A DNA stretch of 64,000 bases from Niallia taxi (GTDB lineage: Bacteria; Bacillota; Bacilli; Bacillales; Cytobacillaceae), in contig NZ_CP102589.1 of NCBI RefSeq assembly GCF_032818155.1, positions 482,001 through 546,000 of the forward strand. The letters are read 5' to 3'. Made by a program: the position numbers and the translations under genes. The number at the start of each line of letters is the position of its first letter. The first letter of the stretch is position 1. Below are positions 53,072 through 61,592 of this stretch, piece by piece. The notes under the pieces were generated by a model. It was not told the DNA's origin. It was given only the letters and a program-made list of their open reading frames with translations, and searched no databases.

Positions 53072-55549
53072 ATGAGCGGACTACTAGAGGGATATTACGA
53101 CAAAGCAGTAGAAAAGACAAAAACATTGATAATAGAAGATATTGAAAGATATTTGCAGGAAAAAGACAAGCTTCCATCCTATGAGCAATATTTGCGTGAA
53201 AGAGGAGAGTTTATTCAACATATATGGTTAAATACATGGATTAACATGGCTGGAAGTGAGTCATCAGGGAGAGAGAAAAAGGATTATCTTGAAGAAAAGG
53301 GCATAGATACAGAAGGTTTAACAAAGAAAATGATTAAGCAGCTGTTCAGGCAGGAATCAAGAGACGTAAAGCCATATAATTTTGAAGGATGGCTGGACAG
53401 TCTTTATGCAAGGAAAGAGGAAGAATGGCAGGCTTTTTATGCAAATGTTAGAGCTAAATATCTTGAATGGAAAGAAAATGCAGAAATTCGTGAAAAAAAC
53501 CGAAAGCTTAACAGTAAGTTTGCTTATAATATCGAGCAGATTTTAGGAGAACATTACGAGGATCTATATGTATATGTGCGTTATTTAATCGGTTGTCATT
53601 TGGAGATAGAAATAGAGGGGAATGGCATTGTTTTATCATCAGATGATGTTTCATTTGAGGAGTATTTATATAATGAGTTAGATATGCCTTATAATCAGTT
53701 TTATTTTGTGGAGGACAGGACAGCGGCATATGAAGATATGATTGCTGCTTACTTAGATGATTTTGGACCAAATTGGCTTAAACAAAATTTGCCACAGCAT
53801 TTGTTGGAGGAATATCAGCAGGTCACAAATAAGCCTGTACACTTAACCTACTTAAGAGAAATTGCCGCAGATTTTAGTCGGGATATTGCTTCAGACTTTT
53901 TCGCTGATCTTCTTGAGGAAAGGCTTGAGGATCTTACAAAATTAATTGATGTTCCCTTTGATTTAGAACATCATCGTAATATTTATATAAAAGACAGGAC
54001 AACGAGAGAGCAGCGCGAACGAGAAGATAGAGAAGAGAAAAGAAAGCGCAAAGAGAAGGAAAAAAAGATGCTCGAGGATATATTCGGATCTGAATATAGC
54101 CCACCTGCTGGCCGGGACATTCAATATAAGCTGCATGTTGGAGAAACAAATACTGGAAAAACCTTTCAAGCGATACAAAGGATGAAGGAGGCGGCCAGCG
54201 GTCTGTATCTTGCACCATTGAGATTGTTAGCACTGGAAATATATGAGAGGCTCAACAGAGATGGTGTGCCTTGTTCTTTAATTACAGGAGAAGAGGAAAA
54301 GCTGGAAGAGGGTGGAAACCACCTTTCATGTACAGTCGAAATGCTTCGAGAGAAGGATTTTTATGAAGTAGTAGTTATTGATGAGGCCCAAATGATCGCT
54401 GATAAGGACAGGGGCTTTTCCTGGTACAGAGCAATTACTAAGGCTAATGCAAAGGAAGTTCATATTATCTGCAGCTTTCATGCGAAAACGATGATAATAG
54501 ATCTGCTAGGCGATTCTGATGTAGAAGTGAAGGAGTATGAAAGGGAAACGCCGTTACAAGTAGAAACAGCTTCATTCAAGTTAAATGACACACGAAAAGG
54601 CGATGCCCTTGTCTGCTTCTCAAGAAGAGGCGTTCTTGAAACTGCATCGCAGATTCAAAAGATGGGAAGACAGACGAGCATGATATATGGAAGCATGCCG
54701 CCTGAAACGAGAAAAAAACAGATGCATCGCTTTATCAATGGAGAAACGTCTGTTATTGTTTGTACGGATGCAATTGGAATGGGGTTAAATCTCCCAATCA
54801 AACGGGTGGTTTTTTTGGAAAATGATAAATTTGATGGTACGAAACGAAGAACCCTTACTTCTCAAGAGGTCAAACAAATTGCAGGAAGGGCAGGCAGAAG
54901 AGGTCTATACGAAGTAGGGAAAGTAGCCTTTGCGAGTGAGACTAAGATGATGAAGGGCTTGCTGGAGAAAAAAGACGAGGAAATCCATGGCTTCACAATC
55001 GCCCCGACATCTGCAGTTTTAAAAAGATTTCAAAAGTATTCAAGCAGTTTAAGTTTGTTTTTCTACCTATGGGAGAACTTTAAAAATCCAGAAGGAACGA
55101 AAAAGGCAACCTTAGCAGATGAAATGCTATTATACGATATAATCAAGGATACTATGGTGGAAGCAAGGTTTTCAATGGATGATCTATTTGCCTTTTTGCG
55201 GCTTCCATTTTCTGCGAACGAGCCTTTGCTAAGAGCACAGTGGAAAGCGAAGATGCTGTCTATTGTTGAAGATAGTGAATTGCCAGAGCCGGTCATTAAT
55301 AAGTCCAGTTTAGAGGAGTTGGAATTGTCCTACAAATCAGTTGGTCTCCATTTGCTCTTTTTATATAAGATAGGAAAAACAACGGAGGCCCATTATTGGG
55401 AAAGAATACGGGAGGAGATAAGCGATCTTATCCATGAGCAATTAAAATCTGGGGTAAAATTGCGCCGTAATGTATGTGAAAATTGTGGGAAGGAGCTCCC
55501 GCATCGCTTTAAGCATAAGATATGTAATGAATGTTTTTTCATAAGATAA
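53072..55549 (+). CDS. Suv3-like superfamily 2 RNA helicase
   Basis: The 825-residue protein has an N-terminal region of about 330 residues without a recognised domain, ending in a highly charged segment (about 310-335). A helicase core follows: Walker A GETNTGKT (357-364), YLAPLRLLALEIYERLN, DEAQ (437-440), VCFSRRGV, SMIYGSMPPETR, VCTDAIGMGLNLPIKRVVF and motif VI QIAGRAGRRG from residue 602. The C-terminus has a zinc ribbon (Cys802, 805, 818, 821). This motif set matches mitochondrial Suv3, an RNA helicase of the degradosome, much better than DEAD-box proteins. No RNase gene is adjacent. The role in this bacterium is unknown. Confidence 0.88.
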   Translation: MSGLLEGYYDKAVEKTKTLIIEDIERYLQEKDKLPSYEQYLRERGEFIQHIWLNTWINMAGSESSGREKKDYLEEKGIDTEGLTKKMIKQLFRQESRDVKPYNFEGWLDSLYARKEEEWQAFYANVRAKYLEWKENAEIREKNRKLNSKFAYNIEQILGEHYEDLYVYVRYLIGCHLEIEIEGNGIVLSSDDVSFEEYLYNELDMPYNQFYFVEDRTAAYEDMIAAYLDDFGPNWLKQNLPQHLLEEYQQVTNKPVHLTYLREIAADFSRDIASDFFADLLEERLEDLTKLIDVPFDLEHHRNIYIKDRTTREQREREDREEKRKRKEKEKKMLEDIFGSEYSPPAGRDIQYKLHVGETNTGKTFQAIQRMKEAASGLYLAPLRLLALEIYERLNRDGVPCSLITGEEEKLEEGGNHLSCTVEMLREKDFYEVVVIDEAQMIADKDRGFSWYRAITKANAKEVHIICSFHAKTMIIDLLGDSDVEVKEYERETPLQVETASFKLNDTRKGDALVCFSRRGVLETASQIQKMGRQTSMIYGSMPPETRKKQMHRFINGETSVIVCTDAIGMGLNLPIKRVVFLENDKFDGTKRRTLTSQEVKQIAGRAGRRGLYEVGKVAFASETKMMKGLLEKKDEEIHGFTIAPTSAVLKRFQKYSSSLSLFFYLWENFKNPEGTKKATLADEMLLYDIIKDTMVEARFSMDDLFAFLRLPFSANEPLLRAQWKAKMLSIVEDSELPEPVINKSSLEELELSYKSVGLHLLFLYKIGKTTEAHYWERIREEISDLIHEQLKSGVKLRRNVCENCGKELPHRFKHKICNECFFIR

Positions 55550-55551
55550 AC

Positions 55552-55590
55552 AGAGCCAAAGGATGGGCCAGTAACCACCCTTGGCTCTTT
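55552..55590. terminator. Bidirectional terminator
   Basis: AGAGCCAA pairs with TTGGCTCT with further inner pairs, between the convergent helicase and flavoprotein genes. Confidence 0.8.
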
Positions 55591-55593
55591 CCT

Positions 55594-57030
55594 TTATTTC
55601 ATTGGAGAGGCTGACTCCTTTCTTGGCCATTCCCCTACAAATTCTTCCACATGATAAGATAAGAAATCATGGAGCTTCTCACTTCGGTCATCTAAAAACA
55701 ACTGATCCGCTATAGCTGTGACAATTCTTGGTATGCCATAGCGCATGCCAGAAAGAGCGGATGCAGCCAAACCACAGCTGATGAGAGCAGAATAATTAAA
55801 AGAAAAAAGACCGTAAAGCATTGCTTCTCCAGCTTTGTCCTTACTTATAAAGGAAAAACCGTTAGAGAGATAAGGATGTGCATCAATTAAAGAATTAGCA
55901 ATATCATCAGGTGCTTTGTAGTAATCCTTCCAGCGAGCGATATACTTTTCTACTGATTTCAGCTCGGGCCGTAGGGCAGGATCAGTGATTAATCCAGTAC
56001 TAACTATTAAGAAGTCAAAGCTGTCCTTTTCATACGGTGTGGTTACACTAGCACGTCCCTGGTCTTCTTCAACATGCAGCCAAGGAGCCCCTAAATGAAG
56101 ACGGAAACCTGGCCAATTGCTGGCTCTTTCAAAAATGTCATTAGTAGGAGGCTGATTATGTTTGAAAAAATGTGCCATACTAGCATATTTTTCTTCATCA
56201 GAAAAGGCGGGAAAGCGTTCAATCATGCCTGACACTTCCATTTGTCTAATTGGATTAATGCGCGGCAGCTCCTTTCTGCGAACGAATACATGCACTTCAC
56301 TTGCCCCTTTTGAAAGTGCATAGTTAGCATTATCGAAGGCTGATGCACCTCCTCCTAAAATGGCAAGTTTTTTTCCTTTGAGCTTATTGAAATCGATGGA
56401 TTCGGAAGTATGGGAGTAAAGGCTTTTCGGTAAAGACTCTGAAATGAAGCGAGGAACATGCCATTCACCTCCTCCTTGAATTCCTGTTGCAAGGATAACC
56501 TTTCGTGCTAAAAGCTTTTCTTTAGTAGCTCCATTATTACAAACATGAAGACAATGAAGACCTTCATTAAGTGGTTCAATGTGCTGAAGTTTTGTGTTAT
56601 TAATGACAGGCAAATTTAAAATATTACGATACCAGCGTAAGTAATCCATCCAGCTTCCTCGTGGTATTTTATCTAGCTGCTCCCATCCTTGTAATCCAAC
56701 CTGTGCTTCCCACCAAGCACGGAAGGTTAAGGAAGGAACGCCAAGGTCTATTGATGTTAGATGTTTAGGTGTGCGCAATGTAACCATTCTTGCATAAGTA
56801 TCCCAAGGTCCTTCATAGCCTTCCGGATTTTCATCGATGACAAGAATATTGCTGATACGTTCCCGCAAAAGACCAAATGCAATTCCTAAGCCAGATTGTC
56901 CACCGCCAACAATGATTGCATCATATACATGCCCATCTGTATGAGAACGAGGTTGTATCCAATCTGTTCCACCAAAGTTTATATAAGATAGGTCTGTTTT
57001 CACTCGTTCATTTAAAGCCTCTAAGCTCAT
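55594..57030 (-). CDS. FAD/NAD(P)-binding oxidoreductase, FMO-like
   Basis: The 478-residue protein has two Rossmann sites: GGGQSGLG (42-49) for FAD and GGGASAFD (about 228-235) for NAD(P). ILATGIQGGG and a late LIVSTG motif fit flavin-containing monooxygenase-type enzymes. The region RGSWMDYLRWYR resembles N-hydroxylating or Baeyer-Villiger relatives, but the full FMO fingerprint is not clear. The substrate is unknown. GGAAGGATGAGGAT lies just before the ATG. Confidence 0.85.
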   Translation of the reverse strand: MSLEALNERVKTDLSYINFGGTDWIQPRSHTDGHVYDAIIVGGGQSGLGIAFGLLRERISNILVIDENPEGYEGPWDTYARMVTLRTPKHLTSIDLGVPSLTFRAWWEAQVGLQGWEQLDKIPRGSWMDYLRWYRNILNLPVINNTKLQHIEPLNEGLHCLHVCNNGATKEKLLARKVILATGIQGGGEWHVPRFISESLPKSLYSHTSESIDFNKLKGKKLAILGGGASAFDNANYALSKGASEVHVFVRRKELPRINPIRQMEVSGMIERFPAFSDEEKYASMAHFFKHNQPPTNDIFERASNWPGFRLHLGAPWLHVEEDQGRASVTTPYEKDSFDFLIVSTGLITDPALRPELKSVEKYIARWKDYYKAPDDIANSLIDAHPYLSNGFSFISKDKAGEAMLYGLFSFNYSALISCGLAASALSGMRYGIPRIVTAIADQLFLDDRSEKLHDFLSYHVEEFVGEWPRKESASPMK

Positions 57031-57204
57031 TCTATCCTCATCCTTCCTTAATCATGTCAATTGTATAGTCATGTGAGGTTTTATAACATGAGTTACCTTG
57101 AAAATATATTATCATCTTTGTTTGTTTATTGTATTGATAATATATCTAAAATTTCACTCTTTTTTTAGTCAATCCGCCACTAATCCCAAAAATAAGGAAA
57201 GAAT

Positions 57205-57233
57205 TTGACGTTAGCCTAACTTTTTAGTAAAAT
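57205..57233 (+). promoter_or_regulatory. Promoter of the Mn2+ riboswitch transcript
   Basis: TTGACG (57205-57210), a 17-base spacer and TAAAAT (57228-57233) lie about 40 bases before the aptamer. Confidence 0.7.
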
Positions 57234-57274
57234 AAAATCATCATAGAGCTAATGCTCATGAACATTTTCATACT

Positions 57275-57386
57275 CCAAAGGGGAGTAGCTAACAGTTACG
57301 TCGTCAATACGTGGCAGTATTTATGCCACCGGCCAAACTGGCAACATGAATTGTTGTTTGCGAGACCTTTGCCGAAATGGTAAAGG
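57275..57386 (+). ncRNA. yybP-ykoY (manganese) riboswitch
   Basis: The sequence has the yybP-ykoY core: CCAAAGGGGAGTAGC at the 5' side, TACGTCGTCAATACG, a middle GC-rich hairpin region and GCGAGACCTTTGCCG at the 3' side. P1 is CAAAGG with CCTTTG. GGTAAAGG (57379-57386) is a perfect complement of CCTTTACC in the downstream terminator, giving an antiterminator, so Mn2+ binding probably controls readthrough. Confidence 0.88.
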
Positions 57387-57406
57387 GATAAATATGTCTA
57401 TTATTC

Positions 57407-57446
57407 AAACCTTTACCGCAAAAGCTGGTAGAGGTTTTTTGTTTTT
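57407..57446 (+). terminator. Mn2+ riboswitch terminator
   Basis: AACCTTTACC pairs with GGTAGAGGTT around GCAAAAGCT, followed by TTTTGTTTTT. Confidence 0.9.
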
Positions 57447-57529
57447 CTTAAAAGGGGGAATAATAAAAAGAACGTTAAATGGAAAGACCAAACAACACAA
57501 TACAATACAAAAATGGAGGAATTAAAATA

Positions 57530-57976
57530 ATGATGAAAAAACTTTTAACTGCGGTGTTAACACTAGGTCTTATCTTTTCACCTGTTGGAAACGTTGTATT
57601 TCATGATCAGACAACAACAGTAGAGGCGAAATCTTATAAATCAGGAAAGAGAAGCTTTAACACAAATAACAGCAATACAAATACAAACACAAACACAAAC
57701 TCTTTTTTCCAGAAAAAGCAAACGAACAATACAACAGCAAATACTAAATCTAATCGAGGATTCTTCTCCGGTGGAGGCTTGATGAGAGGGTTAATGATCG
57801 GTGGTTTGGCAGGATTGCTGTTTGGGGGGCTCTTCGCAAACATGGGAGTATTAGGCTCTATTTTAGGCCTGATTGTCAATGTGCTTGCAATTGTTATCTT
57901 AATTAGTGTCATCAGAAAAATCTTTGTTTACTTCAAAAAGAAAAAAAGAGAGGAAGCAGATAATTGGAGAAGCTAA
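57530..57976 (+). CDS. Small exported or membrane protein under Mn2+ riboswitch
   Basis: The 148-residue protein has a signal-like N-terminus (about 1-22) and an Asn/Thr-rich low-complexity stretch (about 45-75, NTNTNTNTNS). A Gly-rich segment (GGGLMRGLMIGGLAGLLFGG) follows, then a second hydrophobic helix and a basic tail. Similar Bacillus proteins are annotated as Tim44-like because of this Gly-rich N-terminal part. The Tim44 lipid-binding domain itself is absent. Two ATG codons (57530, 57533) follow GGAGG. It overlaps the next gene by 13 bases and is preceded by the Mn2+ riboswitch. Confidence 0.8.
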   Translation: MMKKLLTAVLTLGLIFSPVGNVVFHDQTTTVEAKSYKSGKRSFNTNNSNTNTNTNTNSFFQKKQTNNTTANTKSNRGFFSGGGLMRGLMIGGLAGLLFGGLFANMGVLGSILGLIVNVLAIVILISVIRKIFVYFKKKKREEADNWRS

Positions 57977-58251
57977 TTATTCCAGAGCAGGATATAATAA
58001 ATGCGCTCTGTGTTTATATCTCGAGGAAAAAACAAGTCCGTCCAGAAGAGGTGGAAGTGGAGTTAATGTATGATGATGATTATGGCTTTTCAGCAGAGTC
58101 CTATGTAAATGGACGAAAACAAGTGCTGATTGCCCAAAACATCATTGAAGCATTACGATTATGGATGGAAGAATATATGAATATCGATCCTTACATTGGC
58201 ATTAAATTAGTGCTTGATGATGAGGAAGGGATTATTGCTGTAACAAGATAA
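57964..58251 (+). CDS. DUF2653 (YxcD-like) protein
   Basis: The 95-residue acidic protein matches the YxcD/DUF2653 pattern: DIINALCVYISRKKQVRPEEVEVELMYDDD and AQNIIEALRLW. It starts with TTG (57964) inside the previous gene, with GAGAGGAA about ten bases upstream, so it is translationally coupled to the riboswitch-controlled membrane protein. No catalytic motif is visible. Its acidic stretches could bind metal (inference). Confidence 0.75.
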   Translation: MEKLIIPEQDIINALCVYISRKKQVRPEEVEVELMYDDDYGFSAESYVNGRKQVLIAQNIIEALRLWMEEYMNIDPYIGIKLVLDDEEGIIAVTR

Positions 58252-58259
58252 TAAAGCTA

Positions 58260-58296
58260 AAGAGTCGTCAAGGAAATCTTGACGACTCTTTTTATT
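58260..58296. terminator. Bidirectional terminator
   Basis: AAGAGTCGTCAAG pairs with CTTGACGACTCTT around GAAAT, followed by T-runs. Confidence 0.95.
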
Positions 58297-59332
58297 AATC
58301 AAAATGAAGTTTATAGTCATCTGCTTTTATAAGCTTCAGCTTTTTTGCAAATAAATAGATAAGAGCGATATTAAGAAAAATCGGAATGATAAAAAATACG
58401 CCGATCATAATGGTAATATTTTTGGAGGTCCATCCACCATCTGCAAGGTGCATATAATTTAACGGGCCTACAAGTCCGGATAGTCCAAAGCCTGCACTGT
58501 ATGGTGTTCCTTGGATATTAAGGAAACCTGCAAGTGCGCCTAATACTGCTGAAGTGATGAGCATTGGCACCAATATTTTTGGTTTCATAAAAAAATTTCT
58601 CATCTGAATTTTGGGCGAGCCGAGCACATGGGCGAGTGCTGTTCCCAGTGCATTCGCTTTGTAGCTTGCAATAGCAAGACCAACACCTGCTGCGACAATT
58701 CCAAGATTAGCAGCACCGGAACCAATGCCGGATAAAGAAATGACGGTCGCAAGTCCAACTGTCGATACTGGTGACAAAATGATTACACAGAAGATGACAG
58801 CAATGACAGCGCCCATTAGGACTGGCTGGAGGGTTGTGACATGCTGGACACCAACACCGATAAGTCCTGTTGAGTTTTTTATGTATGGCAATATGAGATA
58901 ACCAGCCATGCCTGGGATTAAAATACTCAAGGTTGGGAGAAGCAGAATGGCATAAGCTTTTAACCTGTCCCCCACTAGCTGGACAAAAATAACAGTTAAA
59001 GCAGCCGTCAGTCCTGTGTTAATAACAACCCCGATTCCGTTTAAGGTAAATAATCCGTCAGCTGTCTTTTGCACGACACCACTTCCAACCATTGCGGCAA
59101 TCCCAACACTTGCTGTTTGAATGGATGTTAGTTTAAAGGAGATACCAACCATTACACCGATAAGCACAGGCAATAGGCTCATGACGAATGCGGTAATATC
59201 ATAAACATGCTGAAGGAATGGCATATATGGTATTAAGAGTTTTAGAATCTCTCCTAATAATGCATTTGGAATTAGTGAAACAACAATCCCAATGCTAATA
59301 CCAGTCAATAACTTATTGAAAAATTCTTTCAT
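58295..59332 (-). CDS. PTS transporter subunit IIC-like permease
   Basis: The 345-residue protein has about nine to ten helices and motifs of the PTS_EIIC_2 family (FNKLLTGISIGIVVSLIPNALLGEILK at the start, GGWTSKNITIMIGVFF near the end). No IIA or IIB domain or gene is nearby, so it may work with distant partners or as a stand-alone transporter. ATG 59332 follows GGGAG. Upstream codons in the frame are rejected. Confidence 0.8.
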   Translation of the reverse strand: MKEFFNKLLTGISIGIVVSLIPNALLGEILKLLIPYMPFLQHVYDITAFVMSLLPVLIGVMVGISFKLTSIQTASVGIAAMVGSGVVQKTADGLFTLNGIGVVINTGLTAALTVIFVQLVGDRLKAYAILLLPTLSILIPGMAGYLILPYIKNSTGLIGVGVQHVTTLQPVLMGAVIAVIFCVIILSPVSTVGLATVISLSGIGSGAANLGIVAAGVGLAIASYKANALGTALAHVLGSPKIQMRNFFMKPKILVPMLITSAVLGALAGFLNIQGTPYSAGFGLSGLVGPLNYMHLADGGWTSKNITIMIGVFFIIPIFLNIALIYLFAKKLKLIKADDYKLHFD

Positions 59333-59562
59333 TCCTGTATTCTCCCATCCCTTGTTTTTTTGTGTAATTATATGAAAAATCTGGATATGCGTCAATAAAA
59401 ATTTTTAATGCTTCAACGCATAAATGTATAAAAGTAACAAAAGTGAAAATAACGTGAATAATAGTAGAAAAATCAAAAAGAAATATTTGGAAAGACGTAT
59501 TCAAGCTCTTCCCAGTTTGGTAGACTATGTATGTACAGAAATTAACTAAAAGGTGCATAAAC

Positions 59563-60783
59563 ATGAATTCATACAAGGATTTTAATGTAAAGGTTTATTA
59601 TGGAGTTATAGCTTTTATCATCATGTTCATGGTTTCAGGAATGGTTGCAAGCTTCTTCATGGAAACAGCAGGGCTGCGTGTTGGAAATTATTTTAATGCA
59701 GTGGAAGTTGTTTTATTATCTGTGCTTTTGCTGTTGTATCCAAAGATTTCCGGATGGTGGCTTAATTTCTTGATCATCATTGTAGGAACTTCCTATTTTT
59801 ATACGATTTTTTATGTGTATCCTGACACATGGTCATCATTTATATTTGTGTGTTTTATACCGGCTATTTCTATTTTGTTTTTTGATAAACAGCTGTTCAT
59901 CTTTTCCATGGTAATGAATATTTGCCTTTACTTTTTAGGCTATGCCTATATTCTATTTATGGATAAGGCAGAGACATTTGGGCTGTTAGGAGTAAATGTG
60001 CCAGGTAATATCATTAACTTCCTCGGAAGCCAAGCACTTTTATATTGTATATTTTTATTGACATATGAACGGATTAAGAAACAGCAATTATATTATAAAC
60101 AGCTACAGCAATCGGAAAGGCTTAAGACTACAGGTCAATTGGCAGCGGCAGTTGCCCATGAGATCAGAAACCCATTGACGGTTGTTAAAGGCTTCCTGCA
60201 GCTATACCAGCAGGAGGAGAAAATGGACGAAGGTTCAAAACGCAATTACAGTCTTATGATTGATGAGTTAAATACAGCTGAGCATGTCCTTTCACAGTTC
60301 TTAATGCTGGCAAAGCCAGATAATGATATAAAATTGGAAAAGGTCGAAGTAGAATCTTTGCTTCAAAGTGTGACAGATCTCGTGAAATCGTATGGGATTC
60401 TTCGAGATAATAATATCTTTCTCCGTCATGTAGAGAAGGATTGCTACATTCTTGTTAATATAATTGAGTTTAAACAGCTTATGATTAATTTATTGAAAAA
60501 TGCGATGGAGGCATCGCCATATGGTGAGCCAATTTTCATTGAATCAGAAATTCAAAAGGATATGGTGGAAATAAAGGTGACTGACCATGGCTGTGGAATG
60601 TCAGAGGAGGAAGTCCAATCATTAGGAACACCATTTTATTCTTTAAAAAGCAAAGGGACAGGCTTGGGCATGATGATATGCTTCAATATTGTTGAGAAAT
60701 ACAACGGCAAAATTAACATTGAAAGTAAAAAAGGGGAAGGAACAGCTGTGAAGATACAGTTTCCGATTGTGAAGAACCCTTAA
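59563..60783 (+). CDS. Orphan sensor histidine kinase, KinB-like
   Basis: The 406-residue kinase has six N-terminal membrane helices (about 10-175) with little external sequence, then a DHp domain with HEIRNPLTVVKGFLQL and an HATPase domain (LLKNAMEASPYG, DHGCGMSEEEV, GTGLGMMI). The layout resembles KinB and related kinases that feed the Spo0 phosphorelay. No response regulator is adjacent, which agrees with a phosphorelay kinase. AAAAGGTG precedes ATG 59563. Confidence 0.88.
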   Translation: MNSYKDFNVKVYYGVIAFIIMFMVSGMVASFFMETAGLRVGNYFNAVEVVLLSVLLLLYPKISGWWLNFLIIIVGTSYFYTIFYVYPDTWSSFIFVCFIPAISILFFDKQLFIFSMVMNICLYFLGYAYILFMDKAETFGLLGVNVPGNIINFLGSQALLYCIFLLTYERIKKQQLYYKQLQQSERLKTTGQLAAAVAHEIRNPLTVVKGFLQLYQQEEKMDEGSKRNYSLMIDELNTAEHVLSQFLMLAKPDNDIKLEKVEVESLLQSVTDLVKSYGILRDNNIFLRHVEKDCYILVNIIEFKQLMINLLKNAMEASPYGEPIFIESEIQKDMVEIKVTDHGCGMSEEEVQSLGTPFYSLKSKGTGLGMMICFNIVEKYNGKINIESKKGEGTAVKIQFPIVKNP

Positions 60784-60787
60784 ATGG

Positions 60788-60803
60788 AAAAGAGGCTGGG
60801 ACA
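60788..60803. repeat. Left arm of a distant 16-base inverted repeat
   Basis: AAAAGAGGCTGGGACA is the exact inverse complement of 62805-62820. The pair encloses the insertion sequence and the GC-rich repeat. Confidence 0.6.
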
Positions 60804-60914
60804 TAAGTATGTGAACCAGCGTAGAGACCGAACTGCTTAATCAACCATGATAAGCTCCCCTATAGGTAGACAGGTTAAAAAATAAAATCTGGATACTATG
60901 GGGGAGTATTTTTT

Positions 60915-61592
60915 ATGTCTCGAAAGTTTTACTCTGCAGAAGAAAAATATGAAATAGTGAAGGCGTTTGATGAATCACTTTCTTCACTTAAAGTGGCATC
61001 CATTTATAAAGTACATCATGCCACCGTTTTGGAATGGAAATATAAGTTTGATACCTTTGGCTTAGAAGGATTAAAGGAGTCTTCCGCATGGAAAAAATAT
61101 TCGGAAGAACTAAAGTTATCCGCCATAAAAGAGTATTTGTCCGGTGGTTCTTCGATTCGTGAGGTTTCTAGAATGTATGAAATATCCCATCCCTCTGTCC
61201 TCAGAAGTTGGATTAGGAAGTATAATAGTCATAGTGAATTAAAAGATGCGTCACAAGGAAGGACGGGCTCTATGACTAATGAAAGCAAACTAACTTGGGA
61301 AGAACGATTACATATTGTACTTGATTGCTTGGGGAACGGAAAAAATTATCAAGAAGCAGCGGATACGTATCAAGTTTCTTATCAACAAGTTTATCACTGG
61401 GTAAAGAAGTATGAAGATGGCGGAGAAGAAGCGTTGAAAGATAGACGTGGTAAAAGGAAAGAGGAATCAAAGCTAACTCCAGAAGAAAAATTCAAGCTTC
61501 AAATGAAAAAGCTAGAAAGAGAAAATGAACGGTTACGTGCGGAGAATTTGTATTTAAAAAAGTTGGAGGAGATAGAAAGGAGGAGAAAATAA
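60915..61592 (+). CDS. IS3-family transposase OrfA
   Basis: The 225-residue protein has two helix-turn-helix regions (about 5-55 and 115-170; VASIYKVHHATVLEWKYKF and YQEAADTYQVSYQQVYHWVKKY), which bind the IS ends. A leucine-zipper-like C-terminus (about 195-222) follows. A slippery heptamer A AAA AAG occurs at 61556-61562 near its end, the known site of -1 frameshifting in IS3 elements that makes the OrfAB transposase. Confidence 0.92.
   Translation: MSRKFYSAEEKYEIVKAFDESLSSLKVASIYKVHHATVLEWKYKFDTFGLEGLKESSAWKKYSEELKLSAIKEYLSGGSSIREVSRMYEISHPSVLRSWIRKYNSHSELKDASQGRTGSMTNESKLTWEERLHIVLDCLGNGKNYQEAADTYQVSYQQVYHWVKKYEDGGEEALKDRRGKRKEESKLTPEEKFKLQMKKLERENERLRAENLYLKKLEEIERRRK
61556..61562 (+). 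promoter_or_regulatory. Programmed -1 frameshift site
   Basis: A AAA AAG in the orfA frame. The -1 frame is open from here through orfB to 62473. Confidence 0.85.
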
